Assembly (NCBI GenBank): GCA_902806595.1
Contig: CADCXC010000044.1
Location: forward strand, 682,001 to 746,000
Reading direction: 5' to 3'
Source: Pyrenopolyporus hunteri
Taxonomy: Eukaryota; Ascomycota; Sordariomycetes; Xylariales; Hypoxylaceae
Length of the DNA: 64,000 bases
Below are positions 12,854-22,387 of this stretch, piece by piece. A program made the translations under genes and the position numbers. The notes beneath the pieces were generated by a model. It saw only the letters and a program-made list of their open reading frames with translations, searched no databases and was not told the origin of the DNA. Each line of letters starts with the position of its first letter. Position 1 is the stretch's first letter.

Positions 12854-13081
12854 TTATGTCCCTCCCGAACCGCCGGGTTTTCGTGTCTCGAGTATTCTTT
12901 GCTGTTCGGCGCTTGAGAATAAGGACGTACCCTGCTGTAAAGACTTGACGAGCATGGCAACCGCGTCGCCCTTGAAGTCATCTGCATTCCGGATTTTGTC
13001 TAGGTCTTCGGCGAATTCCTTGGTGCTTTGCTGGAGATAGTAGGAGGTGAAGTCCCGGGACGCGGTGCCTTTATTCGACAT
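12854..13081 (-). CDS. small RSA3-like (ribosome assembly protein 3 domain) protein
   Basis: This 75-aa frame starts at ATG 13081-13079. It carries the pattern FTSYYLQQSTKEFAEDLDKI, NADDFKGDAVAMLVKSL, QQGTSLFSSAEQQRI, which fits the short domain shared by fungal ribosome assembly protein 3 and relatives (aromatic start, EFAxDLDK, ADDF, LxxxLxQG, FS). Rsa3 takes part in early 60S ribosome assembly in yeast. Yeast Rsa3 is longer; stand-alone single-domain versions exist in moulds. The tail (ETRKPGGSGGT) is low in complexity and the stop is at 12856-12854. An unseen 3' intron extending the protein cannot be excluded. No signal peptide or membrane segment is visible. Confidence 0.65.
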   Translation of the reverse strand: MSNKGTASRDFTSYYLQQSTKEFAEDLDKIRNADDFKGDAVAMLVKSLQQGTSLFSSAEQQRILETRKPGGSGGT

Positions 13082-13589
13082 GTTTTCCTCTCGGCCAAGT
13101 TTATGACTCCTTAAGCTTAGCTTTGGATTTTGCTTTTTGCTTTTGTTATCCTTTTCTTGAAAATAATTGCTAATTGTATTTGGACGATGGGGCTAGTAAT
13201 CAATTCTGAGGTCGTTGTTATCAATGGCCGACGAGGTTCCGATATTCTAGGATCGCAAAGTTCTTCAAGTCTCCACAGGGAGCTTACGTGTAAGGTACCT
13301 AAGTATCTAGGTAATCAATTTAATCGATGTTATCTATTTAGATGAAGTATGTATATATACAATATTGAAGCTTGTAGCATGTAGCCCGCAACTAGACATG
13401 AAGAGGCAAACAAATAAAGACCTATCTATTACATACGAAATCACTAGAAACTTGCCAAATTTCTGCCCAAGTTGATTTTTATGTTAAATCTTATAGTCAC
13501 GGTCGTCGGAACACGCGACGGGCGTCGGAGTCGTTTCAGCTCCCCCGCCTTGTTGTGTTTTACATACATATGTAGAGTGGTTGGTCCAG
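13082..13589. other. gap upstream of gelsolin gene; should hold its first exon
   Basis: The region lies between the divergent RSA3-like and gelsolin genes. It should contain both promoters and the gelsolin start codon. One candidate start, ATGGCCGACGAG at 13224, lacks a good GT donor in the needed phase. A GGTACC-like cluster lies at about 13292-13313. Confidence 0.4.
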
Positions 13590-14766
13590 GGGCCTAATAC
13601 ATGTGAAAGAGTACGACTGGAGAGACAGCAACGTCGAGAACATCGGAACAGAACTTGATCACAAGGTAAAATACAACTCAGCGGCCACCGAACCGGCGTG
13701 GCAGGAAGTTGGGAAAGCCCCCGGCCTTCGCATTTGGCGAATAGAGGATTTCGAGGTGGTCCCATGGCCAAAGGATCAATACGGCGACTTCCACGAGGGA
13801 GACAGCTACATCATTTTGCACTCATACAAAGTTGGCAGCAAGGACGGTGAGGAAAAGTTGGCCCACGACGTCTTCTTCTGGCTCGGAAGTAAGACATCGC
13901 AAGACGAGGCGGGCGCTGCCGCTTACAAGGCAGTTGAACTCGACGAATTCCTACATGGCACGGCTACACAGCACCGTGAGCTGCAGAAGGACCCGTCCGA
14001 TGATTTCGTCGCTCTATTCTCTCGCATTCGGATTCTATCTGGCGGTGTCCGCTCCGGCTTTAGACACGTCGAGACCGAAGAGGAACCGAAGGAAACCGTC
14101 ACGTTGCTTAGGATCTTCAAGCACCCCGCTGCCAAACGAGCCGACTCCATTCTGGTCTACGAAGTTGAACCTACGTGGCAGAATCTCGACGAAAACGACG
14201 TCTTCGTGTTGGAGCGGAATGACAAGATCTGGGTTTGGCAAGGGAAGAATTGTAGCCCGATGGAAAAGGCCAAGGCCGCCCAGGTTGTTCACGACATGAC
14301 AATTGCGAAACACATCGATGTGGAGGTGGTGTCGCAAACAGAATCGAGATCGCGAACTATTGTTGCTATGCTTGGCGGGGACGATGCCGAAGGGCCCCTT
14401 AAGGCACCGCGACCCATTATCTCGTCCAGGAGCCAAGATACCGCCGGCCACCGCCCTCGTAGGCTTTTCCGTCTATCGGACGCCTCTGGCCAGCTTAGAT
14501 TTGATCTGGTGAAAGAAGGCTCCGCAATGGACAAGTCGGACCTAGACAGTAACGATGTTTTCCTCCTCGACACCGGAGCTGCTGTCTGGGTCTGGCAGGG
14601 TTTGGCAGCTAGCAGGGCGGAGAAGGCCATGTGGATCAAAATAGCACAACTATACATCCGGCAGCTTGGAGAGGAATCCGGGAACGAAAGGGCATATTTG
14701 AGTCCAATCTCGAAAGTAGTTGAGGGCCACGAAAGCCCTGCGTTTGTGAAGGCTTTAGAAGCATGA
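13590..14766 (+). CDS. gelsolin-repeat actin-binding protein (fragmin/severin-like); first exon not found
   Basis: This is an actin filament-severing or capping protein of the gelsolin superfamily. Three gelsolin repeats are visible: LRIWRIEDFEVVPWP to HDVFFWLGSKTSQDEAG; ILVYEVEPTWQNLDENDVFVLE to KIWVWQGKNCSPMEKAKA; and RLFRLSDASGQLRFDLV to AAVWVWQGLAASRAEKA. Three repeats and about 390 aa match fragmin/severin rather than six-repeat gelsolin or villin. The frame is open from an acceptor-like CAG at 13587-13589, giving GLIHVKEYDWRDSN, which matches the usual second-exon start in mould homologues. There is no in-frame ATG near this end, so a short first coding exon (phase 2) must lie upstream; I could not place it. 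The stop TGA is at 14764-14766 and the rest is intronless. Confidence 0.88.
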
Positions 14767-15368
14767 AAGTCGGAATCCGGGACTTGCATGTGTATACTGT
14801 ACCTTACATGGTGGTGAGGGTGAGAAGTACGATGAATATAAGGTACGATGTTTACTTAGGTAGGTCTAGGTAGGTCTAGGTAGGTACCTAGGGCAGTTCA
14901 ATCGAGATCCCATTAGGTGGTAGTTTTGGGTTTTGAGTTGAGCTATGCAGCTAAGAGGATGTCGATTGTCCCTCCCGAGTACCTACCTATCTAACCCGAA
15001 ATATACAGGTATTAGATCTAGGTACCTAAGTGATTAACCTATGGACCCTGGTCAAATGAACGGGTGCGTCGGATTAGGCAGTTTGAAATTTGACGCGCCG
15101 CTAATAGTTCCCCTAACAACCCGAACCGTGTCACTACCCGGTGTTTAATGGGGGGGAAAAAAAGGGAATTGGTCCCGACCCTCTCCTAATTTAGGGATCA
15201 TCGTTACCGACATTCCCCTACGATGCTAACATCTCACCTCACATTCCAAATTCTTTAGCAAAAACTCCTACGAATTCTATACCAAACTCGTTAAAAAAGA
15301 ACATTCCATAGCGGAAATCCTCAAATGTCTCTCATACAATAGTCGCTGCAAGATTGAACTGATAAAAC
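14767..15368. repeat. intergenic with TAGGTAGGTC direct repeat
   Basis: Three close copies of a TAGGTAGGTC-type unit run from about 14858 to 14890 and end in a GGTACC palindrome. A second cluster lies near 14980-15030. This is the intergenic spacer and promoter of the LCB1 gene; no coding signal is seen. Confidence 0.6.
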
Positions 15369-17133
15369 ATGGATCTGCATGAGGCCCAAGCCTACTTGCA
15401 GGCTTCGCTTCACGAAATATCCTACGCCTTCCAAAAAGTCCCCGGAAGTTCTGTCTTGATCCGGTACATCCAGTCGAGCTACCAGAATGATCCAATCCGC
15501 TCTGCTATAGAACTTGTGCTTGTTATATTCTTCATTCGATACCTCCTCTCACCCTCCTACCCTACCCACGACCCCAATTACGTGAAGCTTCGCGACGATG
15601 AAATCGACGAGCTCGTCAAGGAATGGGAGCCCGAGCCCCTCGTCGCACCCCAGACCCCCCTCGAGGAAGCCGAAGCCGAGAAGCAGCCTGTTCTTGTTGG
15701 GTAGGAATCGGTCTTGTAACCGCGTCGGAGGGCCATTGCTAATACCGTGGGTACAGGCCGACCGGTCCGAAGGTGAAGCTGTCCAACGGCAAGACCGTTG
15801 TGAACTTGGCCTCGTACAACTTCTACAACCTGAACGCAAGCGAGTCGATCAAGGATAAGGCGATTCAAACCCTCCGCACATATGGGGTTGGCCCTTGCGG
15901 TCCGCCGCAGTTTTACGGCACCCAGGACGTCCACATCAAAACCGAGCACGACATCGCCATCTTCCTCGGCACCCAGTCTAGCATCGTATACGCCCAGGCC
16001 TTCTCTACCATCTCCAGCGTCATCCCGACTTTCTGCAAGCGAGGCGACGTCATTGTAGCTGATAAGATGGTCAACTACTCCATTCGCAAAGGATTGGAGG
16101 CATCCCGAAGTAATATTAGATGGTACGAACACAACGATATGGAAGACCTAGAACGGATCATGAAGAAGGTAGTTGAGGAGCAGGCGAAGAAGAAGATCCT
16201 GACCAGGCGATTCATCGTTACGGAAGGCCTCTTCGAGATGGTTGGCGATTGCTCTAATCTTCCTAAACTTGTAAGCCGGCCTCGACCCCCTTGATATCTC
16301 TTTCTCCTCTACACATATGTGCCTGCGCACCTTTGCTGACGACGGGGGCATTATTCAGGTCGAATTAAAGGAGAAGTACAAATTCCGTATCGCCCTGGAC
16401 GAGACGTGGTCGTTTGGCGTTCTCGGCCGCAACGGTCGAGGCTTAACAGAGGCTCAGAACGTGGACTCGGAGGCCGTAGATATGATCATCGGGTCCTTGG
16501 CGGGGCCTCTCTGTGCTGCGGGCGGTTTCTGTGCTGGTTCAAACGACGTTATTCGACATCAACGTATCAATGCTGCATCGTACACTTACTCAGCTGCCCT
16601 CCCGGCCATGGCTGCTGTCACGGCCAGCGAGACGCTCAACGTTCTACAATGCAACCCGGACATTCTGCAACAGTGTCGAGAAAATATTCGGGCAATGAGG
16701 GCGCAACTCGACCCGCGGAGCGAATGGGTCCAATGCACAAGCGATCCAGAAAACCCGGTCATGTTGCTCGTATTCAAGCCCGAGGTAGTTTCGTCGAGAC
16801 GGCTGACTCGCGAAGACCAAGAGCGACTATTCCTTGATATTGCGGATGAGGTAAGTGTCTAAGGATAACACGTTATTTGCTGGAAATGTTTTTTTTTTTT
16901 TACTTACACAGCAGTAGGCGCTTACCAACGGAGTGCTCATTACGCGGCTGAAGAGTTCTCCGCTGATCGGTAGCATCGGAACTAAAGACGTAGATATCAA
17001 GCCGGCCATGAAGGTTTGCATCACGTCGGGTTTGTCCAAGAAGGAGATTGAAAAGGCTGGGGTGACGATCCGGCACGCCATCACCAAGATCATGACCCGG
17101 AAGCAAAATCGGCAGCCATCGCTAGTTGCTTAG
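15369..17133 (+). CDS. LCB1: Serine palmitoyltransferase subunit 1 (LCB1)
   Basis: This is the non-catalytic partner of the enzyme joining serine and palmitoyl-CoA, the first step of sphingolipid synthesis in the ER. Exons are 15369-15700, 15757-16270, 16359-16850 and 16918-17133; introns are 56, 88 and 67 nt. The total is 1554 nt (517 aa), as expected. An N-terminal membrane segment is seen at about residues 45-62 (IELVLVIFFIRYLL). The alpha-oxoamine synthase fold follows: NLASYNFYNL, YGVGPCGPPQFYGT, DVHIKTEHDIAIFLGT, RFIVTEGLFEMVGD and IALDETWSFGVLGRNGRG. At the position of the PLP-binding lysine of LCB2 the sequence reads ASYTYSAALPA with no lysine, which is the mark of LCB1. GCGPCGPP-type Cys/Pro residues line the shared active site in known enzymes. 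Confidence 0.96.
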
Positions 17134-18735
17134 GAGACGTTTAGCTTCTCGTGATCACGTTTACTATGCCCGCGCAGTTCCATGGCATGTGACGACGCGA
17201 AGTTTTATACTAGTGTGTCGTAGCTAATTTTACACTACGGCTCTGGTATGGTCTTGCGGTCGGATGGATGAGGTGTAACGAATTCGTCCGATTAGACGGT
17301 ACATGAATATATTCGAGGTGGAGAAGCGCACCGCCAAGATGATACGGATTATGGATTATAGACCCAAATACTAATTGCTAATTCTCTCTATTCAAGTACT
17401 GGGTATGTCCGGAAGACGGCGTCAACTGTGATGGCCACGTTTACTACGTCTTATGATTGGGAGCTGTTCGACCCCTTTTCGATGAATGGAGGAGGTAAGC
17501 AAAGTCAATACCGGCCAATTAGCTAAGTCCAACTACTAGGTACTGTCCCTTTAGATGGTACCCGCTTACGATGCTGTTTGTGCCTTCCCGCAGCTATCGA
17601 TATTTGGTAGCTGAAACGTGATGCTGCCTCGTTTACATCGAGACTGAGGAAGCGTGGGGCTTTTTTCATTCGCCTAGTGTCGTCGACGCGTGTTCCTGCC
17701 GCGCGTTCAGAGGAGGTTCAGGTGGTCTCGACTTCCGAAGACTTCCTAAGGTGGCTCCCCTTAGAATCATTCACTATTTTCGCTATCTTCTACTATTTTC
17801 TTCTACTATTTTTACTATTTCCACTATCTTCAAGCTTGTAACCTATAATCCTTCCAGGGGTTCCACCATGATTCGCCTTTGGTGGAACACGAGTTTGTAG
17901 TGTACAATACATAACGCTCCTTTTGCAACTCATCGTCCAGTCTTCCTATCCACCTACCTATTGAACTTGAATTACTTTCCGCTCGTTACTTCGACGACTT
18001 TACCTACATTAGGGTACCATATAACATATCCGAAGACAACCCAGAGAGGGCCAATAAGGATAATGATGACAATGACGACCACGACGATATCCGTCTAATT
18101 CAAAAATAAAGGTAGCCACTGTAAGTTGACCTAGCTAGTTCCTAGTTCTTTTCTTTTCCTTTCTTTTTTCTTTTCCTGCTCCCCCTCCTCGAGTCCTCGA
18201 TGAAATATCTGTTTAGCGGCCTCCCTTGTTTTTGACCTTGGATGATGTTCACTCCCTTACAACGCCATCATTCCTTCGTTAGGTCCCTTTGAGACCTCAT
18301 AGGAACGCGCAACCCACCGCGTGTCTCGGTTCCCCCTCCCCTTTCCCCCTTTCCCTCCTTTCCCTCCTTTCCTCTCTTGGCGTCAAAGTGACTTCTGTCA
18401 CAAAAGACGTATTGTTATCGACTCCATTTCTTGCATAGGGGTCCTAATCCTCGAGTCTTGAGCGTCAACATGCCTAATCCCTTGACTGTGCCCTTTACCC
18501 AGCAACAGAAACTCTCAATTCACTCCTTTGTCTGCTTTTGTTCCCTAGTAACCCATGAACACCAATTAACGTGTCACCCGCCGCATTCATGTCCGCTTTT
18601 GTTTCTATCTCCGTCGCTCGCTCAAGTCAATCGTTGCCTCGCTAACAACCCAGGCCGCTCGTTATTTGTTTTCTTCAGGTTTGCGAGTTCCCCTCACTCT
18701 GGACGTCTCCAGCATCACGTTCACCTACAGACACC
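17134..18735. promoter_or_regulatory. intergenic with pyrimidine-rich tracts upstream of GH17 gene
   Basis: This 1.6-kb stretch carries no recognisable gene. It contains CTATTTTC-type pyrimidine tracts at about 17775-17835, a TTTTC-rich tract at about 18148-18178 and a CCCTTTCC-rich tract at about 18340-18376. Such CT-rich tracts often precede strongly expressed fungal genes; the regulatory role here is inferred. Confidence 0.4.
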
Positions 18736-20050
18736 ATGGGACCCATCGCGGTTTGTCTTAGTCTTATTTCCCTCTTTCATCTGTCGGTAGGGCAGCCAAG
18801 TAAGTTCGACTGCAATCTCCAATTCATGACTTCTCCGTAGGACACTCTTTAACATGGCATCAGGGCACCACCACGTCCATCGGCATAGGGCAAATAGACC
18901 GTCCATTGTGAAAAGGGACAAGATCACCATTACCGACTCTAAACATACCACGAGAACCGAGGTGCCCGAGGTCGTGGTATATGTCGACCAAAATAACCAC
19001 CCAATCCGTACCACCACCGAAACGGTCGTTTACGTGCCCGTGTCTGTAGAGGCACAGGAGATCCCGGCTTCCTCGACCTCGGCGATTAAGAGTCCCACTG
19101 CACCCACAAAGGCTGCGCCAGTACAAGAATCCTCACCAACTTTCGCGCATACTTCGTCTCCCCAGCCAACTCTATCCGCCAAGTCAACTTCGGCTAGTAT
19201 AGAGCCATCAGCATCTTCCTCGCCATCTTTCCCAACTTCAAGTGGGAGCACACTTCACGGTGTTACTTACTCACCATATAAGGGCAGTGGAGGCTGCAAA
19301 ACTGCGGCCGAGGTCGACGCAGACTTTGCGCTTATAGCCAAGGACTACGGCGTTATTCGTTTATACGGCGTCGACTGTGATCAGGTAGCAACGGCGTACG
19401 CCGCGGCCAAGAAGCATGGCAACAAATTATTCCTAGGCATATATGATATCAACACAGTAGATGAATCTGTCTCCACTATGGCTGCCGGGGTCAATAACGA
19501 CTGGAGCATTGTCGACACCGTCTCGGTAGGCAATGAACTGGTCAATAACGGTGGCGCCAGCGTGAGCCAGTCACTCTCGGCGTTAAGCCAGGCGCGTTCC
19601 GCGTTGAGGGCCGCGGGATACGAAGGGCCTGTCGTTATAGTGGATACGTTCGTCGCTATACTCGCCCATCCCGAGCTCTGTGACCAGTCAGACTATTGTG
19701 CCGTCAATGTCCATCCCTTCTTCGACTCAAACACGGATGCTGATCAAGCGGGCTCGTTTGTCACTACTACCGTTAGTAACATTCGCAGCAAGCTATCCGA
19801 TCAGAGCAAACGTATTGTCGTAACGGAGACAGGATGGCCATGGCAAGGGGAGTCGAACGGCGTTGCTGTACCCGGAATGAACCAGCAGTCGACCGCGCTC
19901 TCTTCCATCAAGAGCGCGTATTCGGACAAGGCGAGCGACGTGATCCTTTTCACGGCTTTCAACGATATGTGGAAGAAGCCCGAGGCGGTCACGTTTATGG
20001 CCGAGCAGTTTTGGGGTATGGGAGGACGGTACTCTCCCAGTGACGAGTAA
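18736..20050 (+). CDS. secreted glycoside hydrolase family 17 cell-wall glucanase (Scw11/BtgE-like)
   Basis: This protein is predicted to act on beta-1,3-glucan in the cell wall. Exons are 18736-18799 and 18864-20050 with a 64-nt intron, giving 416 aa. The small first exon supplies a signal peptide (MGPIAVCLSLISLFHLSVGQ). Next come a His-rich stretch (HHHVHRHRANR), a possible KR processing site (VKRD) and a Ser/Thr/Pro-rich spacer to about residue 150. The catalytic barrel follows: LHGVTYSPYKGSGGCKT, YGVIRLYGVDCDQ, VSVGNELVNNG with the likely proton donor Glu, AVNVHPFFD, and VVTETGWPWQG with the likely nucleophile Glu. The length and long linker resemble Scw11/BtgE more than short Bgl2. No C-terminal hydrophobic GPI signal is seen. 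Confidence 0.93.
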
Positions 20051-20631
20051 GATGGCTTGGATGGGCGATAGCTAAGGCGTCGTTAGACTGCTCGGTACGA
20101 ATCAACGAGGTCAAGAATATGCGTAGACCAAAGGCGTGTACGATGTGACCGACATTCTATTCTCTGTAACTCAATTCAGCCCTTGTATCTTTCCCTATTC
20201 TCGGTGATGACGCCACCCGAACTCGTAGGCGTGTTTTCCAAGGCGTTAATGCCTAGTTGAATTAAGGATGCCGACGCATTTTGAAATTAATATCGCGGTC
20301 ATGTTCATGGACACAGACGACGGCATTTGATTAGCTGACACAATTCAGGGATTAGGAGTATAATCGTCCTTCAATACCATACTCCCATTCTTCCTAGTCC
20401 CCCGTTATATCACGAACGCTGTTATTCTGACCCACAGTAAAGCAACCTATCCATAATAGCCAACCCCTATGACCCCCTAGGTGTATCTACCTACAACAAG
20501 ATACCTGGGTATATATAGGGCCGCCTATCTACCACCAACCCAGACCAGTAGAATTATAAACCGCCTTCAGTTCGTCTCGGTTCGTCGCGTCTCACATCCC
20601 CTTCACCCATCCTAACTCCCCTTATCTCACC
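20051..20631. other. intergenic, no gene seen
   Basis: This short convergent spacer holds 3' sequence of the GH17 gene and a GGTATATATAGG-like patch near 20508-20520. No coding signal is seen. Confidence 0.5.
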
Positions 20632-21280
20632 TCACCACAGCAGAACGGAAACCACGGCTACCACCGAAACCCTTACATTCCACCTCCTTCCCTCTCCTCC
20701 TCCCACCCTCCGAGCGCCACTCCCCGGTCCCGACGTCTCCACCGCGCCGCTGTCCCCCGTAGACGATCTAGACCCGGCCCCGGCCCCTGCTCCCGCTTCC
20801 GGGGCAGAGGCGGAAATGGAAGTGGAGGTGGAGAGGTAATACGTGGCGTATAAGGATGAGAAATTAAGACGACGGGTTGGGTAGCGGGTAGATACCCGGA
20901 ACTTACATCACGGACTCGATAGAGCCCGAATAGTGCACGGTCGAGGGGCCCTGGCTAAACGTAAACGGGAGAATGGTGCGGCCAGCGATGTGGCAGTGTT
21001 GCGGCCCGTCCGGGACGCAGAACACGGTGTATCAAGTCTCGGCGTCGTTCTGGATAAGAGGTAGCTAGCGCTACAGATATATCGAAGGAAGGGGATATAC
21101 ACGTACGCTGGATAGCATGCTGCCCCGCAGGCTAGCCCAATACGTCTCGCGGTAGCCTGGCAGGAACGCGGAGACGGAGGTTGGGGCCGGGGCCGGGTCT
21201 TGGGCTCGAACGGCGCCAGCGAAAGCCAATGTACAAAGTAGGACCGGCAGTCATAGACACGTGTGGGCGAAGCCGACCAT
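20632..21280 (-). pseudogene. decayed gene for a small secreted, probably GPI-anchored protein
   Basis: On the minus strand a protein-like trace runs through disabling changes. ATG at 21280-21278 opens a signal peptide (MVGFAHTCL, stop, LPVLLCTLAFAGAVRAQ) with an in-frame TGA at 21253-21251. Next is a mature part (SVSAFLPGYRETYWASLRGS) up to a good donor at 21106. After a 57-nt intron (acceptor at 21050) comes NDAET, a second in-frame TGA at 21034-21032, and YTVFCVPDGPQHCHIAGRT ending in GPSTVHYSGSIESVM at 20906. Mould homologues of this cysteine-containing secreted type continue for some 50 residues that are absent here. A Ser/Thr/Gly/Ala-rich frame then ends in a hydrophobic tail (VRVSVVAVVSVLLW, stop 20634-20632) like a GPI signal. 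TGA ends other genes in this window, so recoding is unlikely. Confidence 0.6.
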
Positions 21281-22387
21281 TGAGAGGGTCGTGGTATACT
21301 CGGATTACGGATTTGTATATTACGACCCCAAGTTGGCTGTGATAATCTATAGAGGGCGCTTCTTTCCCGCTTCAACCTTGCTGTATCGTACCGTGTTGAA
21401 GGATGACGGTAGGCGAAGCGGCCGCTTATAGGAATGAAGTCAAACGAATATAACCGGTATTTTATCACGTCTAGGTGAATTTCAGACGGAACGCAGCCCG
21501 CAATACTAATTCACGAATTTGAAATCGCTACGATTTGCGCTGCTGAGAGTCTTATCGTGGCTATCACCGTCGTCCCTCGTGGTTCCTAGGGTATACATGT
21601 CTTATAAGGTGGAACGTATCCTAACCAAAGCTTTTTATAAATCGCGGGAGAACTGATAGGGCCCTGAAGACACGGGTCAGTATGACCGACAAACTTAGAA
21701 TTGAGCCATGCAATTATGCCTCGAACGACGTTGCATTCACTTACAAAACTGAGAACATATCTAGGGACGGTATATAGAATCACTAGTGCTGTTTATGCTC
21801 CCCCTTCCCTACAGTAGCAACACCTAAATCACTTAACCGATTGAGAAAACAAAGATAACATAGTTGAGCTTAGCTCCTAGAATTTGCGCTATGTAATACC
21901 AATTGGTCTTCATAGTCTATCGAATAGTCATGAGGGTACTCGCCCGTCTATGCGCATCTCTAATGCAACCATACCAACCGTACAGGTCTAGTAGATCTAA
22001 TAGGTCTGATCTAGTAGCCCCGTCTATCCAAAAATCCAATTCTGTTCGGGCCTGACTGGCCCGAGGGTATATATCAACAAACCCGCGGGAATATGATGAC
22101 GAAAGGAAAACGACCAACGTCGTTTCAAAATTGAAGAAATTCAAATGCGGAAAGGGTCGTCCGTCATGAGTCCCTTATACGGATATAATATATATATCGC
22201 CGAATATATTCCTATTCCACCCACATATAACACACCCATCATTCAGGTTGATGGTTTAGCATGTCATAATTGTATCATCATAACAGTTGTCGTAAGGTTC
22301 AAAAGAGGTAAATTTTAAGTGTCGTTCGAAACTGGCGCCCGTCGACCTCCGCGCGACCTCGCCGATTCTCGCATGCGCTGCACGTTA
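21281..22387. other. intergenic, no gene seen
   Basis: This region contains AT-rich patches and short TATATA tracts near 22178-22200, and no open frame with a family signal. Confidence 0.5.

Noticed and set aside
20908..21468. 186-codon reverse frame as an intact gene
   Set aside because: Its translation is Arg/Pro/Ser-rich without family signal, while the neighbouring frame carries a recognisable but broken secreted protein.
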